Part shown: positions 27,101 to 34,330 of the stretch, in pieces | Layout of the letters: every line of letters begins with the position of its first letter | How positions within the stretch are numbered: the first letter of the stretch is position 1 | Origin: Candidatus Villigracilis affinis | Lineage (GTDB): Bacteria > Chloroflexota > Anaerolineae > Anaerolineales > Villigracilaceae | DNA length: 64,000 nt | Assembly (NCBI GenBank): GCA_016718275.1 | Contig: JADKEA010000025.1 | Location: 62,001-126,000 of the forward strand | Reading direction: 5' to 3' | Position numbers and translations under genes: made by a program | Notes under the pieces: model-generated | What the model was told of the DNA's origin: nothing | Database searches by the model: none | Seen by the model: only the letters and a program-made list of their open reading frames with translations

Positions 27101-28286
27101 GATCGTGGACAGTGTTGCACCCACCATGACCATCAATCAGGCGGCGGCTCAGTCTGACCCAACCGGCAACAGTCCGATCAACTTTACGGTGGTCTTTAGC
27201 GAACCCATTACTGGTTTTGGCGCGGGCGATGTGAATTTGGGCGGTACCGCCGGTGCAACAACCTTTGCGGTCACAGAGATCGCGCCTAATAATGGCACGA
27301 CCTTCAATGTCGAAGTCAGTGGCATGGCAGGGACCGGAACAGTAATTGCCTCCGTTATCTCAGGAAGTGTCCAGGACATCGCCGCCAACTTGAATAGCAC
27401 AGCATCCACCAGTACAGATAACAGCGTAACCTATGATATCTCTACAAAAGATATTACTGCTTTCAGTTTCACGAGCCCGGCGGCCACAGGGTCGATCAGT
27501 GGAACCAACATTTCGATCACCGTTCCATCTGGAACCAATGTGACAGCGCTTGTGGCAACCTTTACCACAACAGGCGCATCGGTGGCAGTGGGCGCCACTC
27601 CACAAGTCAGCGCAACAACAGCCAATGACTTCACAAATCCGGTCATCTACACAGTGACCGCCGTCGACGCTTCAACCAAGGATTACACTGTCACAGTCAC
27701 CTTTAGCGGCGGAGGCGGGGGACCCAACCCCATTTTCGCAGATGTCCCATTCAGTCATTGGGCAAACAGCTACATTGAGCGCCTTTATAAAGCGGGCATC
27801 ACTGGTGGATGTGGAACAACGCCGCTGACCTACTGCCCTGATGCAACCGTGACACGCGCACAGATGGCGATTTTCATCCTGCGTGGCATTCACGGCAAGT
27901 CATACTCTCCCCCACCCGCAAGCGGCACGGTCTTCGCCGACGTCCCAGCTGGTGCCTTCGCCGCAGACTGGATCGAACAACTGGCACTCGAAGGCATCAC
28001 CAGCGGGTGCGGCAATGGCAACTACTGTCCCGATGCAACCATCACCCGCGCAGAAATGTCCATCTTCCTCCTGCGCGGTGAACATGGCAGCGCCTATACG
28101 CCTCCAACTGCCACAGGCACGGTCTTCGGTGACGTTCCACTCGGCTCCTTCGCAGTGGATTGGATCGAACAGCTGGCATTCGAAGGCATCACCAGTGGAT
28201 GCGGCAACGGGAATTACTGTCCTGATAACTCAGTCACACGCGCTGAAATGGCGGTCTTCCTGGTGAGGGCGTTTGGTTTGCCATAA
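21142..28286 (+). CDS. giant secreted SLH-anchored surface protein, one frameshift
   Basis: About 2380 residues once one indel is repaired. I start at 21142 because GGAG lies 6 nt upstream. A signal peptide (about 1-31) is followed by a DUF11-like domain, a tandem-95/cadherin-like unit, a long Ser/Thr/Asn/Gly-rich right-handed beta-helix region (about 200-960), several Ig-like beta-sandwich repeats (about 1140-1810), two G-S-H-T-F-Q-V-R-A units and three C-terminal SLH repeats that attach it to the cell wall. The frame breaks near 26935-26941: downstream, the +1 frame gives the expected G-T-G-I-A-S-F-E-C motif and continues to 28286. Likely an adhesin or S-layer-associated protein; ligand unknown. 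The break is probably an assembly error. Confidence 0.85.
25621..26577 (+). repeat. three tandem Ig-like repeats within the surface protein
   Basis: Three consecutive units of about 105-110 residues, each starting V-T-I-N-Q/T-A-x-G-Q-x-D-P, passing through VVFSEAVTDF and Y-N-V-A-V-S-G-M, and ending D-N-x-V-x-Y-D. A fourth copy lies after the two non-Ig units, at about 27118-27435. The coding DNA is similar enough between copies to favour recombination or assembly collapse. Confidence 0.75.
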
Positions 28287-28381
28287 GAAGGTTTGTTGCG
28301 CCAGATGAATGCATAAAATCATCATGGACTATTGCAGGTGAATTCCGCCTGCGCGTGTGAGTAACAAATATTGAATAAGGC

Positions 28382-28406
28382 CCGGAGGAATTTTGGATTC
28401 CTCCGG
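28382..28406 (+). terminator. intrinsic terminator after the giant surface protein
   Basis: 10-bp stem CCGGAGGAAT/ATTCCTCCGG with a 5-nt loop, followed by a T-rich but interrupted stretch. It is about 95 nt beyond the stop codon. Confidence 0.75.
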
Positions 28407-28421
28407 ACCTTTGTTTTCCTA

Positions 28422-28427
28422 TATAAT
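28422..28427 (+). promoter_or_regulatory. probable -10 box of the DUF4832/SLH gene
   Basis: TATAAT directly behind the terminator, 59 nt before the chosen ATG at 28487. No clear -35 element. Confidence 0.5.
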
Positions 28428-28486
28428 GAGGGTACAGAATATTTACCGTGGCGCATTTTCAAATTTACTTGTATGGAGAATGTCTT

Positions 28487-30481
28487 ATGAGAATCCACAT
28501 TAAATTTAGCCTCGCCTTTATAGTTCTGCTATCGGTAATTTCAAACAGCATACCCAACAGTTCACTTGAGAGAGTTGTACGAGCACAGGCAAATTCTGCA
28601 ACAGTAACTTATGACCCTGTAACCGCCATAATCACCAACCCCGAACGGGGTTTCCTGCATACCTATTCCCCTTGTGAGAGTGACCTTTTCGACCTTGCCA
28701 CACTTCAAAATTACCGCGCCGCTGAACATATTAGCCTGGTTCTTTGCAACTTCTACCTCACCAATTTCAAAACCTCAGCGATCAACCAGACGACCCTAAA
28801 TACACTACAAACACAATTGAATACAATCCGCTCCGCTGGCTTGAAAGTTGTGCTCCGCTTTTCATACACCAGCACGGATAATGTAGATGCAAGCCTTGCT
28901 CAAATCCTGTCACATATAGACCAACTCGCACCAATCCTTCAGTCGAACAGCGACGTGATCTATGTCTGGCAGGCGGGTTTTATCGGCCAGTGGGGAGAAT
29001 GGTATTACACCAGTCACTTTGGCGATCAGGGTGTTATTTCAGCCCAACAATGGGCTGATCGAAAAGCCGTTGTCGAAAAAATGCTGCAAGTCTTGCCATC
29101 AACAAGGATGGTCTCATTGCGTGCACCGTTCTATAAACGCACCATGTATCAAGCAGCGGCTATCACTCCGGAGCAGGCATTCAACGGTAGCGCCATATCA
29201 CGGATAGGGCAATTTAATGACGCTTTTGTCTCCAGCCCAGACGATATGGGAACCTATACCGATATATCTGAAGAGTATCCATGGCTGGATGCTGAAACTG
29301 CCTACCTGCCAATGGGAGGCGAGAACAATACATGGGCACCTCCACGCACAAATTGCACAACAGCATTGGAAGAGATGGAACGGTTTCATTGGTCCTATAT
29401 CAACACGGACTATCTGGAAACAACCATATCCAACTGGAACAGCCAGGGATGTTTAGATACCATGAAGAAGAAACTGGGATATCGCTTTACGCTTATCGAA
29501 GGTACATATCCCGATGCAGCACAGACAGGCAGTGGAATGGACGTCAATATTTCCATTAGAAATGATGGATTCGCTGCTCCGATCAACCCACGGCCAGGTG
29601 AATTGATTTTGCGCAATTCCTCTTCTGGTGAAATTTACCATCTCCCCCTAAAAAGCGATCCTCGTTTTTGGGCTGCTGGAGTGACCACTACAATTCAAGA
29701 AACAATCCTATTGCCAACCAATATCCCAGCTGGCAGTTATGAACTTCTTCTAAATCTCCCTGACGCAGAAGATACTTTAAGTTCGAGACCAGAGTATTCG
29801 ATACAGTTGGCAAACGCAAGCACTTGGGAGCCAGTCACAGGATTCAACAACCTATTTCACACAATATCAATTTCTGCTGGAATTCCCACCACCTTTGGCG
29901 ATGTTCCCTTCGACCATCCCCTCCACGATTACATCGAAGCCCTCTATCAGGCTGGCTACACCGCAGGATGCAGTACTGACCCATTAATGTATTGCCCCGA
30001 CACCATCCTTGACCGCGCACAATCTGCCGTCTTCATGCTGCGTGGACAAATGGGCGCCACCTATTCCCCTCCACCCGCTCCGTGGGATACCTTCGCCGAT
30101 GACTGGACAGGTTTTGAATGGGCTGAACCATGGGCCGAAGGCATGTGGCAGGAAGGTCTCACTGCTGGATGCCAGCCCAGCCCATTGATGTATTGCCCTG
30201 CCACACAACTTCCGCGAGTCGAGGCTAGTGTCTTCGGTCTGCGCATGAAGTATGGTGTAAATTACACTCCCCCAGCAGGGACTGGCACCTTATTTGCAGA
30301 CATGACCGATACAAGTTATTGGGGCATCGGCTGGGCAGAGCAGGCGTATCAGGATGGATTACTCCCCGCCTGTGGCACGGACAGCGGCACGGGCAAACCG
30401 TTATTCTGTCCCTCCGAACTTGTGGATCGTGCCTGGGGCGCGTATCTCATAGTAAAAGCAAAGAACATTCCATTGCCATAA
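28487..30481 (+). CDS. secreted DUF4874/DUF4832 protein with SLH repeats
   Basis: 664 residues from the ATG at 28487, preceded by GGAG in the same TATGGAGAAT context as the previous surface gene. A signal peptide (about 1-35) is followed by the TNPERGF motif and a TIM-barrel-like region typical of DUF4874 (W-Q-A-G-F-I-G-Q-W-G-E-W) and a DUF4832 beta-domain, families thought to act on glycans although the activity is unproven. The C-terminus holds three SLH-like repeats, each with a Cys pair (AGCS...YCPD, AGCQ...YCPA, PACG...FCPS). Likely a cell-wall-bound glycan-active enzyme made together with the giant surface protein. Confidence 0.82.
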   Translation: MRIHIKFSLAFIVLLSVISNSIPNSSLERVVRAQANSATVTYDPVTAIITNPERGFLHTYSPCESDLFDLATLQNYRAAEHISLVLCNFYLTNFKTSAINQTTLNTLQTQLNTIRSAGLKVVLRFSYTSTDNVDASLAQILSHIDQLAPILQSNSDVIYVWQAGFIGQWGEWYYTSHFGDQGVISAQQWADRKAVVEKMLQVLPSTRMVSLRAPFYKRTMYQAAAITPEQAFNGSAISRIGQFNDAFVSSPDDMGTYTDISEEYPWLDAETAYLPMGGENNTWAPPRTNCTTALEEMERFHWSYINTDYLETTISNWNSQGCLDTMKKKLGYRFTLIEGTYPDAAQTGSGMDVNISIRNDGFAAPINPRPGELILRNSSSGEIYHLPLKSDPRFWAAGVTTTIQETILLPTNIPAGSYELLLNLPDAEDTLSSRPEYSIQLANASTWEPVTGFNNLFHTISISAGIPTTFGDVPFDHPLHDYIEALYQAGYTAGCSTDPLMYCPDTILDRAQSAVFMLRGQMGATYSPPPAPWDTFADDWTGFEWAEPWAEGMWQEGLTAGCQPSPLMYCPATQLPRVEASVFGLRMKYGVNYTPPAGTGTLFADMTDTSYWGIGWAEQAYQDGLLPACGTDSGTGKPLFCPSELVDRAWGAYLIVKAKNIPLP

Positions 30482-30493
30482 GTCAATAAATAC

Positions 30494-30535
30494 AAAAAGA
30501 GACAGTCACCATTTTGAAGTGACTGTCTCTTTTTT
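30494..30535. terminator. bidirectional intrinsic terminator
   Basis: A stem of about 16 bp (30494-30509 with 30519-30534) with a T6 tract on one side and an A-run on the other. It separates the plus-strand SLH gene from the minus-strand ABC operon. Confidence 0.88.
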
Positions 30536-30555
30536 ATTGAAGAACCTGCACAAAC

Positions 30556-31287
30556 TTAATGCTTCATCGTGCCAAGAGCAAGTTCCATGATCTCTTCTTT
30601 CGCGGAATACTCACGCACCAGTTTTCCATCCTGCATCTGCAAAACGCGATCCACGTATTGGCACATGCGCAGGTCGTGAGTGACCATGATACCCGCGCGT
30701 TCATTTTCGTGGATGAGATGGGCAAAGGTTTCCACCACCTGAAAAGCGCGTTCAGTATCCAATGAAGCGGTGGGTTCATCGGCCAACACCACAGCGGGTT
30801 GATGGATCAATGCGCGGGCGATCGCCACACGTTGCTGCTGACCGCCTGACATCTGAGCGGGGAGATTATGTAAACGTTCCGCCAACCCGAGTCTTGCCAG
30901 CAATTCCCCAGAGCGGATCTTCCCCGCACGACCCAGCGCACCATTCAGGCGCAGCATGAATTCCACGTTTTCCTGTGCAGTGAGAAAAGGAATCAAATTG
31001 TTGGATTGAAAGGTAAAACCGATCTTTTCGCGGCGCAATTTCACGCGCTTTTTCTCGTTCATTTGGGCAAGATCCTGCCCGTCGATCAAAACCTGTCCGC
31101 TGGTGGGGGTGAGCAAAGCCGCCAGAATGGAGAGCAAAGTGGTCTTGCCTGAACCACTGGGGCCGACCAGTGCAACAAATTCACCAGACTTCACCTGAAA
31201 CGACACATTGTCCACTGCATTGATGGTTGCGCCATCGAGCGAAAAGGATTTGACCAGGTCACGAACTTCAAGAGCTATATTTGACAT
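30556..31287 (-). CDS. ABC transporter ATP-binding protein (MacB/LolD type)
   Basis: 243 residues. Contains Walker A (GPSGSGKTT), the Q-loop (FTFQSNNLIPFLTAQEN), the signature MSGGQQQRVAIARAL and Walker B VVLADEPTASLD followed by a switch His (MVTHD). It powers the permease encoded 7 bp upstream. The family exports lipoproteins, peptides or small molecules, or shears substrates through the permease's extracytoplasmic domain; the substrate is unknown. Last gene of a three-gene operon with the peroxiredoxin and the permease. Confidence 0.92.
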   Translation of the reverse strand: MSNIALEVRDLVKSFSLDGATINAVDNVSFQVKSGEFVALVGPSGSGKTTLLSILAALLTPTSGQVLIDGQDLAQMNEKKRVKLRREKIGFTFQSNNLIPFLTAQENVEFMLRLNGALGRAGKIRSGELLARLGLAERLHNLPAQMSGGQQQRVAIARALIHQPAVVLADEPTASLDTERAFQVVETFAHLIHENERAGIMVTHDLRMCQYVDRVLQMQDGKLVREYSAKEEIMELALGTMKH

Positions 31288-31294
31288 ATTACAT

Positions 31295-32455
31295 CTATCC
31301 TAACCGAAGAGCCTTGAGCGGCTCGATGCGAACTGCATAAATAATGGAGACCATTCCGCCGAGAGGTCCAATGAACAAAAGCAAGGCAATCGCAATAAGC
31401 GAACGCGTCCCGTTGAAGGCCAATGGAATGGATGGAGGCAGACCCAGAGAAAATAGATAATTCAAGCCTGCACCAATCCCAACACCCATGGCGGTGACGA
31501 TGATGATTTGGATGATCGCGGCAAGTCCCACTACAAAATTGGATGAACCGATCGCCTTCAACACACCGATCTGTGGAACCTTTTGCAGAATCTGGATCTG
31601 GAAGAAGCCGCCGATGACGAGGATACCGATCAACAGGGTAAATACTCCCTGCGTTTGAACGGTCCCCTGCTGGGCGGTGTACCCGGGGATGTTGTTGATG
31701 GTGGTCTCGATATCCGCAACTTCGATGTTCGAAATCTGATCTTCAAGACGTGTCTTCATCGCTTCGACCTGCGAAGGGTCTGTCAACTTGACAGCGATAA
31801 TGTTCGGAAAAGGAGTGTCACTGTTCAAGTCAGATTCAGATTGCGGACGCATCAATTCCCAGGTTGTGGCAGGGACGAAGATGGTCGGCTGAAAGAAGTA
31901 TGCCTGTTCATCCACCAGCCCGACGATCTCCAAGGTGTAAAACTGGTCATCGGTGCCCTGTGTGGAGCGGATTTCGATTTCATCGCCGATCTTTAGGTTG
32001 GTGCGCTGGGCCACGCTCATATCCATCACGGCTTCGCGTGCACCGCCTCCGCGGAAATATCTGCCTTCCAAAAGCGGCGGCATGCCGGGGCGACCTGCTT
32101 CCACACCCAACATGGATATTTTGAGCGGCTCGGGCAGGGAAACAATTTCAGAGTTGGAGGTATAGATCGGACCGGCATCCGCCACCCCTTCCACACGGCG
32201 AACCGCTTTGGCAGTGTTTGTTTCCAGTCGGCTCGCGGTGATGCTGTAATCTGATTTTTCCAAAAAGACGATCAGCTGCGCATCGAGATTTGCCACGTAT
32301 TGCCGATTCGCATCGGACAACCCTTCACCCAACGCGGCAATGAAGAGAACAAGAACCGTGATCAACGCGATTACCAAAGCCACCAGGAAAAAACGGCCAC
32401 GGTTACGGATCACTTCTTTTATAGCGAGATAAGTTGCAAGAAAAAAGTTATTCAT
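31295..32455 (-). CDS. ABC transporter permease (FtsX/MacB type)
   Basis: 386 residues: an N-terminal membrane helix (about 20-42), a large extracytoplasmic MacB-PCD-like domain (about 45-255) and three C-terminal helices (about 262-285, 310-340, 350-370) ending in the family's R-I-E-P-L-K-A-L-R. This one-plus-three helix plan is typical of mechanotransducing type VII ABC systems and of DevC-like exporters. It partners with the ATPase 7 bp downstream and follows the peroxiredoxin gene by 6 bp, so the three are surely co-transcribed. Confidence 0.9.
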   Translation of the reverse strand: MNNFFLATYLAIKEVIRNRGRFFLVALVIALITVLVLFIAALGEGLSDANRQYVANLDAQLIVFLEKSDYSITASRLETNTAKAVRRVEGVADAGPIYTSNSEIVSLPEPLKISMLGVEAGRPGMPPLLEGRYFRGGGAREAVMDMSVAQRTNLKIGDEIEIRSTQGTDDQFYTLEIVGLVDEQAYFFQPTIFVPATTWELMRPQSESDLNSDTPFPNIIAVKLTDPSQVEAMKTRLEDQISNIEVADIETTINNIPGYTAQQGTVQTQGVFTLLIGILVIGGFFQIQILQKVPQIGVLKAIGSSNFVVGLAAIIQIIIVTAMGVGIGAGLNYLFSLGLPPSIPLAFNGTRSLIAIALLLFIGPLGGMVSIIYAVRIEPLKALRLG

Positions 32456-32461
32456 TCTGAT

Positions 32462-33061
32462 TTACACCACAGGTTTGCTGTCATAAGGCCGATTCCAATC
32501 CACACCCATGATGCCATGCAGGATCAAATCCACAGGCAGGTGATCGGCAATATCTTCGTAATAATAGGGCAGGCGGACACGCCCATCGGTGCCGATGATG
32601 AATGTGCCGGACATTTGATAGGCATCCTGTCCGGGGGATGGCAATTCGGGCTTATAGCCTTTTGTGCGTGCAAGTTTACGATTCGAGAGCCAGATGCGCG
32701 GCGAGAGCAGGGTCTGCCAGAAGGTGCCGCGATACAAGCCGTAGGCATGATAGGCGCCACGGTCCGGGTCGGCGAGGCAGGTGGCACTGGGAGCGCGTTG
32801 TTCGCAGAACTGTTTGGCTGATTCTGCCGAGGCGTGAGAAACGATTGCGAGCAGCATCCCTCTCTCGGTCAGGGCTTGATGCGCGTCGATCAATTGGTCC
32901 ACCATCTCTTTGCATTGTGGACATCCAAAATGGCGGGTAAAGGCCAGCACCAATACCTTGTCCTTCCAAAGCGAGGAAAGCTGTATCGGTTTGCCGTTTG
33001 CGTCGAGCAGGGTTGCATCGGGCGCAAGGTCGTTGAATTTTAGTTGGGTTTGGTTTGCCAT
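32462..33061 (-). CDS. AhpC/TSA-family peroxiredoxin-like protein
   Basis: 199 residues with a thioredoxin fold. The N-terminal part has F-x-x-L-A-P-D-A-T-L-L-D-A-N-G-K-P and the redox site HFGCPQC (Cys47 and Cys50), typical of the AhpC-TSA_2 group rather than classical peroxiredoxins with a lone peroxidatic Cys. An additional Cys pair lies in the middle. It probably reduces peroxides or protein disulfides in the cytoplasm. First gene of the operon with the ABC permease and ATPase, which suggests a redox-linked export job, though that link is inference. Confidence 0.82.
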   Translation of the reverse strand: MANQTQLKFNDLAPDATLLDANGKPIQLSSLWKDKVLVLAFTRHFGCPQCKEMVDQLIDAHQALTERGMLLAIVSHASAESAKQFCEQRAPSATCLADPDRGAYHAYGLYRGTFWQTLLSPRIWLSNRKLARTKGYKPELPSPGQDAYQMSGTFIIGTDGRVRLPYYYEDIADHLPVDLILHGIMGVDWNRPYDSKPVV

Positions 33062-33083
33062 AGAATCCTTGGTTCCATATTTA

Positions 33084-33117
33084 CAAAATTCCGTGCTTGT
33101 TCAGCAACGGAATTTTG
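33084..33117. terminator. hairpin between the Clp-fold protease and the peroxiredoxin operon
   Basis: 11-bp stem (33084-33094 with 33107-33117) plus an inner GC pair, rich in A/T at the base. It lies 55 nt past the stop of the protease gene in its direction and can act as its terminator; the peroxiredoxin operon starts just beyond. Confidence 0.6.
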
Positions 33118-33171
33118 CCATACTGAGACTCTCAGATTCTATCAGATTGCACAGGTTTTGCACAGGTTTTA

Positions 33172-34182
33172 TCAAGAGATGTGCAAGATTGATTTTTCCA
33201 CCTTATTCCCAACTTTAGCCATTCGCCTCCAGCGGCTGATGTCATTCAGGGAGATCCAGCGGCGTTCTTCGGTGCGGTAGAACCAGTCTTTATCCTGTTG
33301 ATAATAGACAAGCACGCCCGTTGATTCCCAAATGTTGAGGATCTCGTTTCCGTGCGCGTGGGTGTCATCGAAATCGGTTGTGGCACGCTGGCCCATTTCA
33401 CTGTATAGCTCATTCAATTCGAGCAAAAGGGTATTGATCTCCGGGGCTAGGTGCTTGACTTTCAAACCGATGCGCTTCGCCTCTTCGAACAAAATGGGAT
33501 AGCCATGCGACGGATATTTTGCATTCAGGGAATTGGCGATCCGATCCGCTTCAGCCTCATCCTTGATATGGTACGCCAAAAGTTCCTTGCACAGCATGAT
33601 GGAGAGTGACTCAGCCCGATCCACTGCGCCGATAACCAGTGGATGAACGTGCTGGAACAATTCCTTGTATGGATTCTCCTTGGCATCTTCATTTTGTCCC
33701 TGCCACAAGCGGACAACACGGGTCAGTTCATCAAGGCTGACGCTGACACGGTCATTATCGCGATCGATCGGAGAAAGAGAATGAGTCAACGAGGTATCGA
33801 CCGGTGTAAGGTAGGCCATCGGCCCCATTTGAATTTCGTTCGCGCCGAGGGTGATCATTGTGGCGGCGGAGGCGCATTCAAGCGGGATCACGGCAATCAC
33901 TTCGTCGCAATATTGGCGCAGGAGATTGACAAGGCGTAAAGAAGCCTGCCCATTGCCGCCGCTGGATTTCAGGAAAAGATAGATCTTCGGCTGATGTCCG
34001 ATCTTTTCAAGTAGTTCATGCAAGGCAAGCACATCGTCATGGCAGACACTTCCACGCGGGTTGTTGAAATAGGTCACCAGCGTGCCGCCGAGCATTTTAT
34101 TCACTTGTTTGATGATCGCCTGGGTTTTATCGAATAAGATCGGCGGTTGTTTTTCTTTGTTCTTGGTTACCTTGGTCGCCAT
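33172..34182 (-). CDS. SDH-family Clp-fold serine protease
   Basis: 336 residues, no signal peptide. Belongs to the ClpP/crotonase-fold group that contains SppA and the 'serine dehydrogenase proteinase' family: KIYLFLKSSGGNGQASLRLV gives the oxyanion-hole Gly-Gly, and ECASAATMITLGANEIQMG carries the probable nucleophile Ser105. The middle has a helical insert (LWQGQNEDAKENPYKEL) and the C-terminus an acidic, Trp-rich extension (about 280-336) that I do not recognise. It probably cleaves membrane-associated peptides or proteins from the cytoplasmic side. Single-gene transcript with a hairpin downstream. Confidence 0.8.
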   Translation of the reverse strand: MATKVTKNKEKQPPILFDKTQAIIKQVNKMLGGTLVTYFNNPRGSVCHDDVLALHELLEKIGHQPKIYLFLKSSGGNGQASLRLVNLLRQYCDEVIAVIPLECASAATMITLGANEIQMGPMAYLTPVDTSLTHSLSPIDRDNDRVSVSLDELTRVVRLWQGQNEDAKENPYKELFQHVHPLVIGAVDRAESLSIMLCKELLAYHIKDEAEADRIANSLNAKYPSHGYPILFEEAKRIGLKVKHLAPEINTLLLELNELYSEMGQRATTDFDDTHAHGNEILNIWESTGVLVYYQQDKDWFYRTEERRWISLNDISRWRRMAKVGNKVEKSILHIS

Positions 34183-34274
34183 AAATAATTAGCCTCCTAA
34201 TTCAAAGTGATTGAAAATTATCATAACATGCTTTACAAAAACAGAAATCACTACAAATGTACTGGTTTGCAGGC

Positions 34275-34305
34275 AAAGAAAAAGCCGCCGAGAGAACGGC
34301 GGCTT
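34275..34305 (-). terminator. intrinsic terminator of the GH3-like gene
   Basis: Stem AAGCCGCCG/CGGCGGCTT with a 6-nt loop and a run of T on the minus strand, 26 nt after the GH3-like stop codon. Confidence 0.85.
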
Positions 34306-34330
34306 GAACCATGTACCTATGTTCTTTGAA

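Noticed and set aside
25621..27435. CRISPR-like or satellite repeats
   Set aside because: The repetition is of coding Ig-like domains of about 320 bp, not short direct repeats with spacers. No CRISPR array was seen anywhere.
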